From Lacticaseibacillus suibinensis (lineage in GTDB: Bacteria > Bacillota > Bacilli > Lactobacillales > Lactobacillaceae): a stretch of DNA of 64,000 bases. The notes below the pieces were generated by a model. The model saw nothing but the letters and a program-made list of their open reading frames with translations, had not been told where the DNA came from and ran no database searches. This document shows, one piece after another, positions 54,870 through 62,422 of this stretch (position 1 is the stretch's first letter; each line of letters begins with the position of its first letter). The stretch lies in contig NZ_RHOK01000013.1 of the NCBI RefSeq assembly GCF_003946175.1, positions 26,398 to 90,397 on the forward strand, written 5' to 3'. A program made the position numbers and the translations under genes.

Positions 54870-56747
54870 TTATTTCGTTGCTTTTGCCGATACATTACGT
54901 TTACGAAGCACCCACAGCATCGCCAGGACAAGCATTCCCAGCAAAGCCGCAGCCGCGGCATTGCCGGCAAGCCAGCCAGTTGGCGTGCCATGCGTAAGCA
55001 CCCCACTGATGGACAGTAGAATGCCCGTCAGCCCGATGATTGAGCCGCCAGCAATCAAACCGGAAGCCATGCTGATACCATTTTGCACCCGGCCGGCGTT
55101 CTTTTCTTTGTTGCGGCCTTCCACGATCAAGCGGACGATTGCACCCACCAAGATAATCGCCGTCGTGGCCATGGGCAGGTAAAACCCAATCGCTACTGTC
55201 ATAATTGGCAGTTTCAACAGGTGCAGCACGATGCCCATCGCAATGCCGATGAAAATAATAGTGAATGGCAACTTACCGGTGATGATCCCAGAGGTCAAAG
55301 CGGCAATCAAGTTCGCCTGCGGGAGCGCAAAGCTGGCATTTTCACTGGTATCCGCCAACTGACCCGCTAACATCACAATCACCCCGACCACGGTAATGGT
55401 GCCCAGTACCGCAGCAATCAGGAACCGCCGCTGCATCTGCGGCCGGTCGGCATGGACCAACTCGGTGGCTTTTTGCGTTTGCGAGTAGCCACCGCCGATA
55501 CTGATGGCGGTCACCACAAAGGTTGCCAGCAAAAGCAAGGAGCGCAGATCAAATTCTGAGGTCCAGCCCATCACCACAAACAGCACTGTCAGTAACACTA
55601 ACGAAGCAATGGTCATCCCTGACACTGGTAAATTGGAGGTCCCCAATGTACCAGTCAGGTTTGCGGCTACGACCACGAAGACAAAGGCCAACACCATGGC
55701 CAAAGCGCCGCCGAGCAACCCAATCATCAGATTGCCAGAGAACAGCGAGCTGAGAATGAACACGGCCACAATGGAGAAACCAAGCAGAAAGATGCCAAAT
55801 TTTGACTTCTTTTCGTTGCCGCCCAGGGTGGCTTTCAACGACCGCCCAATCACCGGAATCAGCTTGATGGCGCCGATTAGTCCGCCGGCTAGCATCATGC
55901 CGGCACCTAGGTAGCGGTTGTACGCGCCGGCAATGCCGTCAAAACCTAACGAGTTGACTGTCACCCCGGCGGCATTCCACACTTCATTGGAGCCATGCGC
56001 CATGTCGGTGAAGTACCCAATCAACGGCGCAATGGCGAAGTTCGCCAAAATCGAGCCGGCGAACATTTGAATGGCCACCTGCATCCCCACAATAAAGCCG
56101 ATACCGGCCAGCAGCGGGTTGACTTCCAGCTCAAACTTCCATTTGAATTCGCGCGCCCCGTAAAGGACGAAATGATTGTTGATCAGCCCAAACATTGAAC
56201 CGGTCAGCATCGTCAGCAAGCCTCCGATGCCAAAACCCGCGCCCATCATTTTCAGGCCTGCCCCACCTTCCGCGCTGGCGCGAATGGTTTCGCTAATGGC
56301 CATGGCTTCTGGATATAGCAAACTATCTTTGCTGGCGATGATCAAGTGGTTTTCCACAATCGCCGCCGTACCAACCCCAAACAACACGCCCATGGTGCCG
56401 ACCAGCACGGCTTCAAAAAAATTGATTTGCGCGCCGATCAACAGCACCGCCGGTAAAACGAAAATCATGCCACTGGCGATGGTTTCCCCACCGCTGGCCA
56501 TGCCTTGCATTTCGTTGGTTCCGGCATAACCACGCCGCTTGGCGAAGGCGCGCACCACCGCCGAGCCGATGATGGCGCCAGGAATTCCGGCGGCCACGGT
56601 CAGACCCGCTTTCATGCCAGAATAGGCAGTGGAAGCGGCGAATAAAATGGCCAGCAGAATGCCGACACTTAAGGTAATAATGGTCCCTGTCCGGCCTGCT
56701 GCTTTGGCCGGGGCTTTCACCTTGGGGACGCTAGCTGGCTTCTCCAT
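54870..56747 (-). CDS. OPT-family oligopeptide transporter
   Basis: The 625-residue protein has about 14 to 16 membrane helices. Family features are YSGMKAGLTVAAGIPGAIIG near the N-terminus, YAGTNEMQGMASGGETIASG and YPEAMAISETIRAS. It probably imports small peptides or a metal chelate by proton coupling; the substrate is not predictable. The start at 56747 is preceded by AAGGGGGAACCAAT. It is monocistronic. Confidence 0.92.
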   Translation of the reverse strand: MEKPASVPKVKAPAKAAGRTGTIITLSVGILLAILFAASTAYSGMKAGLTVAAGIPGAIIGSAVVRAFAKRRGYAGTNEMQGMASGGETIASGMIFVLPAVLLIGAQINFFEAVLVGTMGVLFGVGTAAIVENHLIIASKDSLLYPEAMAISETIRASAEGGAGLKMMGAGFGIGGLLTMLTGSMFGLINNHFVLYGAREFKWKFELEVNPLLAGIGFIVGMQVAIQMFAGSILANFAIAPLIGYFTDMAHGSNEVWNAAGVTVNSLGFDGIAGAYNRYLGAGMMLAGGLIGAIKLIPVIGRSLKATLGGNEKKSKFGIFLLGFSIVAVFILSSLFSGNLMIGLLGGALAMVLAFVFVVVAANLTGTLGTSNLPVSGMTIASLVLLTVLFVVMGWTSEFDLRSLLLLATFVVTAISIGGGYSQTQKATELVHADRPQMQRRFLIAAVLGTITVVGVIVMLAGQLADTSENASFALPQANLIAALTSGIITGKLPFTIIFIGIAMGIVLHLLKLPIMTVAIGFYLPMATTAIILVGAIVRLIVEGRNKEKNAGRVQNGISMASGLIAGGSIIGLTGILLSISGVLTHGTPTGWLAGNAAAAALLGMLVLAMLWVLRKRNVSAKATK

Positions 56748-56862
56748 ATTGGTTCCCCCTTATCTAAACCATAACTGTTTACCAGGTTTAACTTTAGCTT
56801 AGCATGTTCAGTTTTCTACATGCACTGATAACGGTCGTCATTTAACCGATTTTCTGCGGATC

Positions 56863-56893
56863 AAAAAAGTCGGCCGGAGGCTACCGGTCGACT
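56863..56893 (-). terminator. Terminator downstream of the Gfo/Idh/MocA gene
   Basis: A 10-bp stem with one mismatch (AGTCGACCGG / CCGGCCGACT) and a TTTTTT run on the minus strand, 220 bases after the oxidoreductase stop. The transcript would run antisense through the small plus-strand gene at 56994. Confidence 0.75.
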
Positions 56894-56993
56894 CATCAAA
56901 CCATCATCATTTTGTGGGATTGCTGAAATGTTGCTGGCTTTCCCCTTGTGAGCGCGTACACTAGAGGTAAGCAAGGGGAAGGAGGCAACCATC

Positions 56994-57119
56994 TTGGCCA
57001 ACAAACCAGCCCTACCATTGGGCATCTTAACTACTGTGGCCGGCGGCATCACCCTCGTTGGCGGCGCCATCGCTTTGGCCAGCGGCATTCTGGCGATTCA
57101 CAGTGCCGTTCGCCGCTAG
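56994..57119 (+). CDS. Short membrane peptide gene, 41 codons
   Basis: The predicted 41-residue peptide starts MANKPALPLGILTT and has one glycine/alanine-rich membrane helix with a basic end (HSAVRR). TTG at 56994 lies eight bases behind GGAGG. The stop overlaps the convergent oxidoreductase stop by four bases. A TACACT box is at 56957-56962, but no good -35 box is seen. No family is recognised. Confidence 0.55.
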   Translation: MANKPALPLGILTTVAGGITLVGGAIALASGILAIHSAVRR

Positions 57120-58030
57120 GCTTGCAGCTGATCAGCCATTTCCGCCAGCACGCGGTGCGTGAGCCGACTTGATTCCGGCGCAATCGGGTTATCGGTTTGT
57201 TCGGCGACCGCCTTCACAAAAGCCTTTACCAACGGCGCAAAGCCGCGCGTAGTGAGCGTTGGCTCCCAGTCTGGGGCCTTGGTGCTAGTCTGACCGGCTT
57301 TGGTGTAAGCCGTTAGCTGCGCGAGGTCTTGAACCCGGTAGACCCCAGCCGTCGAACTGACCGTCGCTTCTTCCAGGTTCGCGCCAGCAACCAAGTTAAT
57401 GCCGGCTTCTACCCGCATACCATTGACGCCGAAACTGATGGTGGCTTGTTGCAGATTGCCGTCTTGATCGGCGTGCATGCTGTAGCGCGGTTTGATGTCA
57501 GTGGGGAACCCTGCCAACATCAAGGCGGTATCCAGCGGATGAATCAGCAAGTCAAAAATGGCTTCGGCCGGCGCTTGGCGATCAGCCACCCGGTTTTTCA
57601 CCACTTCAATCACGTTCTTATTCGGCACCGCCTGCAATTGCTGCATCAATGGGGCAAAGCGGCGATTGAAGCCTACTGTCAGTAGCTTCCGGTGTTGCGC
57701 CGCCAGCAGGTAGAGTTCGGTGACCTGCGCCGTGGTGGTGGCCAGCGGCTTGTCGATGAAGACATTCACATCTCGGGTCAGGAAATGCTTGGCCAGTTCA
57801 AAATGCGCCGGGGTCGCCGCATGAATCATCACCGCGTCCAGTTTCAAGCCATCCAGATCTTTGACATCCGTCCCCGCCATCGGCAGATGGTATTGGTTGG
57901 TCAGCCGGGTGAGCTTGGCCAAATCACGGGTGTCCAAATACCACTGCACCTGATCCTGCATTTCTGCATACACGGGCAAATATGCTTTTTGGGCAATATT
58001 ACCAAGCCCGATAACCCCAATACTTAACAT
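57116..58030 (-). CDS. Gfo/Idh/MocA-family oxidoreductase
   Basis: The 304-residue NAD(P)-dependent enzyme has the Rossmann motif GVIGLGNIAQKAYLP at the N-terminus and the catalytic-lysine segment FIDKPLATTTAQV near residue 92. The substrate, probably a sugar or polyol, is unknown. It is a single gene; the start follows AAAAGGTGATTAG. Confidence 0.92.
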   Translation of the reverse strand: MLSIGVIGLGNIAQKAYLPVYAEMQDQVQWYLDTRDLAKLTRLTNQYHLPMAGTDVKDLDGLKLDAVMIHAATPAHFELAKHFLTRDVNVFIDKPLATTTAQVTELYLLAAQHRKLLTVGFNRRFAPLMQQLQAVPNKNVIEVVKNRVADRQAPAEAIFDLLIHPLDTALMLAGFPTDIKPRYSMHADQDGNLQQATISFGVNGMRVEAGINLVAGANLEEATVSSTAGVYRVQDLAQLTAYTKAGQTSTKAPDWEPTLTTRGFAPLVKAFVKAVAEQTDNPIAPESSRLTHRVLAEMADQLQA

Positions 58031-58138
58031 CTAATCACCTTTTCGTTTTTGATATCTTCACGCTAGCACAGCCTCTGCACCGGGTCAAAGGCGGCGGTTG
58101 AATTTAAGCGAAAAGTTAGGCGTCACGGAGGAGAAATA

Positions 58139-59209
58139 ATGAAAAAATTGATGTTCCACCACTGGCGCGGCAACCGACCACTGAAGCTCATTTTGACCCT
58201 CATGTTGGGGTTGAGCCTGGCCGGCGCCACCCTCAGCGGCTGCAGCGACACTGACAGCAGTCCCAAAACCACGACCCATCATGTCAAAAAAACGGCCAAG
58301 GCGTCCAGTAGCGAAGCCGAAGCCAGCTCAAGCGAAGCCAGCTCAAGCGCGGCAAGCAGTTCGACGCCAGCCCCAGCCACCACGACCAACTCCGAATTGG
58401 CCAACTTGACCTACAACGGCACGCAAACCATCGACGTGAACGGCGGCAAGCCCACCTTTGACGCTGCGACTTTGAGCACCAGCCATGGCACTTGGCAATC
58501 CTACGCCGACCTCGATGGCCTGAACCGAGCAGTGGACGCTGAAGCTTTGATGAACAAAGCCATGATGCCGACCGCCGAGCGGGAACCCTTAACCTGGGAT
58601 CCTACCGGTTGGCACAACAAGCGCATCGCCAGCGGCTACTTATACAATCGCAGCCACCTGATTGGCTATCAGCTCACCGGTCAGAACAACAATCCCAAGA
58701 ATTTGATCACCGGTACCCGGTCGCTGAATAGTCCTGAAATGCTGCGCTACGAAGATGATATTGCCTACTTCATGAAAACCAACCCACAGGCGTATGTACG
58801 CTATTCCGTGGTGCCAGTATTCAAAGGCGATAACTTGCTGGCCTCAGGCGTGCACATGATGGCGCAAAGTGTCGGCGCCAGCGGCATCAGCTTCAACGTC
58901 TACATCTTCAACATTGAGGAAGGCGTCACCTTGAATTACGCCGATGGCACCAGCGTTGTCAACAGCACCCAAGCCAGCGCGCAAAGTGCCGCCCCGGCCC
59001 CGGCCGCGAAAGCCAGCGCCCCGGCTGCCACCACGACCCAGCGCGGTGACATGAATACCAATGATAGCGGCAAAATCGTTGGCAACCGCAACTCACATAT
59101 TTATCACGTCCCCGGTCAAGCTGGCTATCGCATGAACGCCAGCAACGCCGTCTACTTCCAAACCGAACAACAAGCCCAAGCCGCGGGCTATCGCAAAGCC
59201 AAACGCTAG
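58139..59209 (+). CDS. Secreted DNA/RNA non-specific endonuclease, lipoprotein
   Basis: The 356-residue protein has a signal peptide with lipobox LSGC near residues 32-35, a Ser/Ala-rich linker (about 50-85) and a beta-beta-alpha-metal nuclease domain (about 90-265) with YNRSHLIGYQLTGQNNNPKN, where the histidine is the general base. The usual DRxH motif reads NRSH here. After an Ala/Pro linker a small C-terminal module (NSHIYHVPGQAGY, VYFQTEQQAQAAGYRKAK) follows, often seen in surface nucleases of lactobacilli. It probably degrades external DNA. The start has GGAGGAGAAATA before it. Confidence 0.9.
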   Translation: MKKLMFHHWRGNRPLKLILTLMLGLSLAGATLSGCSDTDSSPKTTTHHVKKTAKASSSEAEASSSEASSSAASSSTPAPATTTNSELANLTYNGTQTIDVNGGKPTFDAATLSTSHGTWQSYADLDGLNRAVDAEALMNKAMMPTAEREPLTWDPTGWHNKRIASGYLYNRSHLIGYQLTGQNNNPKNLITGTRSLNSPEMLRYEDDIAYFMKTNPQAYVRYSVVPVFKGDNLLASGVHMMAQSVGASGISFNVYIFNIEEGVTLNYADGTSVVNSTQASAQSAAPAPAAKASAPAATTTQRGDMNTNDSGKIVGNRNSHIYHVPGQAGYRMNASNAVYFQTEQQAQAAGYRKAKR

Positions 59210-59214
59210 GATTC

Positions 59215-59246
59215 AAAAAACGCCATGCCTCAGCATGACGTTTTTG
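59215..59246 (+). terminator. Terminator of the nuclease gene
   Basis: An imperfect stem AAAACGCCATGC / GCATGACGTTTT followed by a T run. Confidence 0.8.
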
Positions 59247-59277
59247 TTTCGCGAGACCCTTTCCAAACCGCCGAAAA

Positions 59278-59460
59278 TCACTCAGCCGCTAAAAGTTTCA
59301 TCGCTTTGTTAACTTGTCTATCCCGCATTAAATTGGTGACTGCCTGAACGGTCTGAAGCCTTTTCTCATCGGCGGAGTTGTGCTTGACCTGATCAAGCGA
59401 GAACGTCTTGATTTTGTTCAACGCCGCTTGATTCCATTCCACCTCAATATCCTGTGACAT
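59278..59460 (-). CDS. Hypothetical protein next to the doc remnant
   Basis: The 60-residue product begins MSQDIEVEWNQAALNKIKT and is predicted to be helical and soluble. No family is recognised. ATG at 59460 follows GGGGAGGTGCTTAAC. It lies 43 bases downstream of the doc remnant on the same strand, so it may be part of an old toxin-antitoxin locus, but its position after the toxin is not the usual antitoxin place. Confidence 0.55.
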   Translation of the reverse strand: MSQDIEVEWNQAALNKIKTFSLDQVKHNSADEKRLQTVQAVTNLMRDRQVNKAMKLLAAE

Positions 59461-59503
59461 GTTAAGCACCTCCCCTTTTACTGTGCCAGTATTATAAGTG
59501 ACA

Positions 59504-59749
59504 TTAGTCAAAATTGTCAATTTTCATGTTAATTTCAAAGCTTGATTCAATGGTCTCAGCCTCAGCCCGGGAAGGATACAGTTTGGCCATTAGATTACGC
59601 CGAATAAATCGAGCCACTGCCGGCTGATCCATCTGCTTATTGGCAATTTTTAAGCTGATTGCATAAAGCTCATCGCCATCAACATTTTCCAACTCAAACC
59701 CATTCATTGAGAGCACGACCAAGGCAGTCAACAACGCCGTCCTTCTCAA
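59504..59749 (-). pseudogene. C-terminal remnant of a Doc/Fic-type toxin gene
   Basis: The readable 81 residues match the end of Doc proteins: RRTALLTALVVLSMNGFELE continuing to GDELYAISLKIANKQMD. In intact Doc the catalytic HPFxDGNKRTA stands directly before; here upstream codons in the same frame (HSPSAKCEL) no longer give it, and no phd gene is visible. The toxin should be inactive. It borders the prophage end, so the damage may come from recombination there. Confidence 0.7.
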
Positions 59750-59792
59750 TTCACATTTTGCCGATGGACTATGGGGCCATTACCACCGGAAA

Positions 59793-59818
59793 CAAAAAAG
59801 AACCCGCAATGGGGTTCC
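59793..59818 (-). terminator. Hairpin terminator upstream of the doc remnant
   Basis: A 6-bp stem GAACCC / GGGTTC with TTTTTT on the minus strand. Confidence 0.6.
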
Positions 59819-60210
59819 AAAAATCCAGTGATTGCTTGGCTGATGACAGCCAAATTGACAGCCAGTCACCGATGGCGCTCATTTATGGGCGCTGTTTTTT
59901 TGCTTTCGTCTCAGGTTCAAAAGTGCTGTAACCCGCGCCATTACAGGCGTGCGTTCAGTTCCTTGGTCATGTCCTCAAACCCAGGCCGGCCAAGCAGGGC
60001 AAACATATTGTTTGTATTGGCTGGCCGGTTTCATAGGCCACACCGCTCCCACGAATGCTGTAACGGAAGGCTTTTGGCCGATTGCATAGGTTGCGTTGTT
60101 TGCTTCGTTGGCACCTCATATCAACGATTTTCTCAACGATTATTTCTGCCGTTTACTCAGTCCCGCTTTTTGTATCCCGGCCACCACCTCGTCCGAAGCT
60201 CAGCGCAAAA

Positions 60211-60235
60211 TAAAAACCTTCCGGTTGGCGGAAGG
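60211..60235 (-). terminator. Hairpin terminator in the prophage junction
   Basis: A 6-bp stem CCTTCC / GGAAGG followed by TTTTTATTTT on the minus strand. Confidence 0.7.
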
Positions 60236-60410
60236 CATGGAAGACGGTCCGGGTGACTAGTCCGGCCCTGGTGATGATCCATCTTTTACTCGATGTAATC
60301 ATAACACAAAACAAAAAGCTTCACTCCCGAAGGAGTTAGGCAAAAATTACGTGCGCCGGTTCATGTAAAGACTTTGCCTTTTAGCAAACGTTTTGTCAAC
60401 TTTAAGAACA

Positions 60411-60442
60411 AAAAAAGCCTTACCCGCCGAAGCGAGTAAGGC
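60411..60442 (-). terminator. Terminator of the prophage lysis genes
   Basis: A 7-bp stem GCCTTAC / GTAAGGC with TTTTTTT on the minus strand, 30 bases after the endolysin stop. Confidence 0.85.
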
Positions 60443-60472
60443 CATTGATGAGCTGTTATGAGATTTAATGGG

Positions 60473-61360
60473 CTAGAACGGCCGCTTGCCGGCGTTCGCG
60501 CACTTCTGCATGTACATGACAAGCTGTGACTGTGCACTAATCTTGCCATCGACCGGCGTGCCCGCTTTGCGCTGCATGGCCTTGATAGTGTCGGGTCCAA
60601 GAATACCGTCAGCCTTGACGCCCAGTGCGCGCTGGATCGCTGCGATGAGCAGGCTTCCGACTGGCTTGCCAACAAACTGCCAGCCGCCAGTGAGACCCGC
60701 GTTGTGCCAGTTGTACTGGCTGGACACCACGCCGTCCACGGTGGTGCCGTACAGCCGTTGAAGTTTCGTGGTCGTAGCCGTGCCCCAGTAACCGTCTACG
60801 CCAGCACTTGCTGTGGAGGTTGCGGGTGCGGCGGCAGAAGTAGTAACGCTGCCGGTTGCCGCACCTAAGTCCTTGGCGAGTTGTGCTTTGCTGATGCCGA
60901 GCTTCGTCAGGTACGGGTATGGATCACCGTGGTCAGACCCGCCGTAGTTGCGGCTGCACCACAGGTGGCTCTTGAAGCCAGCCGTGCGGTTGCCATCATC
61001 CAACGTGCGCGGCACGCCATACTGCTTAGCCATAGCCGCCGCCAATGCGATCCAGTTGTGGTATGCCTTCATCGCGCGGGTCTTGTCGGAAAACTCGCAC
61101 AACTCAATCTGCACCGGCGCATAGCGGTTCACATTACCAGCGCCCCACGCTACCCGCCCTGGTGTGCCGACTTGATATGCGCCTTGGTCGTCAACACCGA
61201 AGTGAACGAATGTTTGTGCAGAACGCCATACCCGATGCTCATAGGTCGCCATCTGCTTGGCAGTGGCCTCCATGTCATCCGTGGAGTGCAGCACGATGAT
61301 TTTGCCGATTGCGGCAGCAGTGCCGGCGTTGATTGCCAAAGATTTGTTGATCGTGACCAT
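60473..61360 (-). CDS. Phage endolysin: N-acetylmuramoyl-L-alanine amidase with peptidoglycan-binding domain
   Basis: The 295-residue protein has an N-terminal amidase_2/PGRP-like domain (about residues 15-150; IIVLHSTDDMEA gives the first zinc histidine, SHLWCSRNYGGSDHGDPYPY the later ligand region). An Ala/Thr/Ser linker (about 165-190) joins it to a C-terminal peptidoglycan-binding_1-like domain (LGVKADGILGPDTIKAMQRK). No signal peptide is visible, so release depends on the holin upstream, whose stop touches this start. Confidence 0.92.
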   Translation of the reverse strand: MVTINKSLAINAGTAAAIGKIIVLHSTDDMEATAKQMATYEHRVWRSAQTFVHFGVDDQGAYQVGTPGRVAWGAGNVNRYAPVQIELCEFSDKTRAMKAYHNWIALAAAMAKQYGVPRTLDDGNRTAGFKSHLWCSRNYGGSDHGDPYPYLTKLGISKAQLAKDLGAATGSVTTSAAAPATSTASAGVDGYWGTATTTKLQRLYGTTVDGVVSSQYNWHNAGLTGGWQFVGKPVGSLLIAAIQRALGVKADGILGPDTIKAMQRKAGTPVDGKISAQSQLVMYMQKCANAGKRPF

Positions 61361-61626
61361 TATTTGACCTCCTTTTTAGGCTTGTCATACGTCAGTGCCT
61401 GAACGCTGTCCGTTACGCCAGCCGTGGTTGGATCAGTGACCACACCAAGAATAGACAGCACCGCGAAGGCTGCGTTGACTATGCCGGTCAGCTGCGTGCC
61501 TAGGTTTGCGAAGTCCCACTTGTAACCAAAAGGCGCAGCCACAGCTTGCGCAAGCAATAAAATGGCCGGCACTAAGGCCAGCCAGAATTTGACGCTCAAT
61601 ACTCGTACTTTCCAATTAATCTTCAT
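61360..61626 (-). CDS. Phage holin, phi LC3 family
   Basis: The 88-residue protein starts MKINWKVRVLSVKFWLALVP, as in phi LC3-type holins, with two membrane segments (about residues 10-30 and 45-62). It makes the membrane holes through which the endolysin leaves. ATG at 61626 follows AAAGGAATGTTCAAC. It overlaps the endolysin start by one base. Confidence 0.9.
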   Translation of the reverse strand: MKINWKVRVLSVKFWLALVPAILLLAQAVAAPFGYKWDFANLGTQLTGIVNAAFAVLSILGVVTDPTTAGVTDSVQALTYDKPKKEVK

Positions 61627-61640
61627 GTTGAACATTCCTT

Positions 61641-61940
61641 TCAGTTTTTGATTTGAAGTTGTAAAACCTTGTTGTACAGTGCTTCACCCGTTCCATTTCC
61701 GCCTAATGCTTTGTAGCTGCGGAAAAGGTAGTTCAAATCGTCCAAGTCATCCGTGCTGATATAACCAGTTTCGATATGGTGGTTGCACAGCATATAAACC
61801 TCATGATGAAGCAATCCGACAAGTCCAGCATCTATCGCCTTACCGTGCTTTCGATGCGTCTGCCACTGGCTTAAAATCCAACCAAACAAAGCCCCACCAC
61901 CCAACTCCGCAAAAACGTCTAACCAACTCTTAAAATCCAC
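61641..61940 (-). CDS. Phage protein of unknown function
   Basis: The 99-residue product has a hydrophobic N-terminal segment (about residues 8-24) and a helical rest ending YKALGGNGTGEALYNKVLQL, which resembles small proteins placed before the holin in Lactobacillus phages. Its role is unknown; a second holin-like function is possible. It is 14 bases upstream of the holin gene. Confidence 0.75.
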   Translation of the reverse strand: MDFKSWLDVFAELGGGALFGWILSQWQTHRKHGKAIDAGLVGLLHHEVYMLCNHHIETGYISTDDLDDLNYLFRSYKALGGNGTGEALYNKVLQLQIKN

Positions 61941-61970
61941 ATCTTCATACTTCCTTTCACAAAAATACCG

Positions 61971-62105
61971 CTAGGCGTTTGCCCCAGCGGCGTAGTCATT
62001 ACCGGTAATCTGTTTGTACTCATCAGGTGTGATCATCAGCCCCACGTATGGCGCGATGTCGATACCCCAACTGTTCAGTAGCACGCATTGGTCATAGTCA
62101 CTCAT
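61971..62105 (-). CDS. XkdX-family phage protein
   Basis: The 44-residue product (SWGIDIAPYVGLMITPDEYK, then ITGNDYAAG) fits the short XkdX family found between tail and lysis genes. The start at 62105 overlaps the previous stop as ATGA, and GGAGGCGAGTGC precedes it. The function is not known. Confidence 0.78.
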   Translation of the reverse strand: MSDYDQCVLLNSWGIDIAPYVGLMITPDEYKQITGNDYAAGANA

Positions 62106-62413
62106 GCACTCGCCTCCAGTTTTGCCACCTTGAGCATCAGAGTGGCAATCAACTGCTGCTCGGCCGTGGGCTGTGGCGTGACGGGCTGTTCTAGCTCTGC
62201 CTGTTTGGCCTCATCGACCACCAGCTTGCCGTTCCTGAGCTTGGTTGCCCCCATGACGATTGTGTCGAGGTCGCCCGGAGCCACTTCCACCGCGTTCGTG
62301 GTATCGAATGGTGTCTGCCATTCTTTGCCATCAAAAAACTCCCGCTGGTAGCCTATAATGTAGCCATCGGAGTCCAGCGTAAAAAGAGCCCTGATTCTTT
62401 CTTTGGTTTCCAT
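62102..62413 (-). CDS. Phage tail-region accessory protein
   Basis: The 103-residue product (FTLDSDGYIIGYQREFFDGK, then a C-terminal coiled coil LEQPVTPQPTAEQQLIATLM) resembles small proteins encoded after the tail fibre in Siphoviridae of lactobacilli. It has no recognised domain. It lies 9 bases after the tail protein and overlaps xkdX by 4 bases. Confidence 0.7.
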   Translation of the reverse strand: METKERIRALFTLDSDGYIIGYQREFFDGKEWQTPFDTTNAVEVAPGDLDTIVMGATKLRNGKLVVDEAKQAELEQPVTPQPTAEQQLIATLMLKVAKLEASA

Positions 62414-62422
62414 GTCAGCCTC

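Larger units (their letters stand above)
59750..60472. other. Gene-poor junction between chromosome and prophage
   Basis: I can support no gene here. Three minus-strand terminators are seen (59793-59818, 60211-60235, 60411-60442). A short minus-strand frame ending MFALLGRPGFEDMTKELNARL (stop near 59945) reads like the C-terminus of a protein whose upstream part is interrupted by a TGA. The phage attachment site should be in this stretch, but without the other end of the prophage I cannot define it. Confidence 0.5.
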
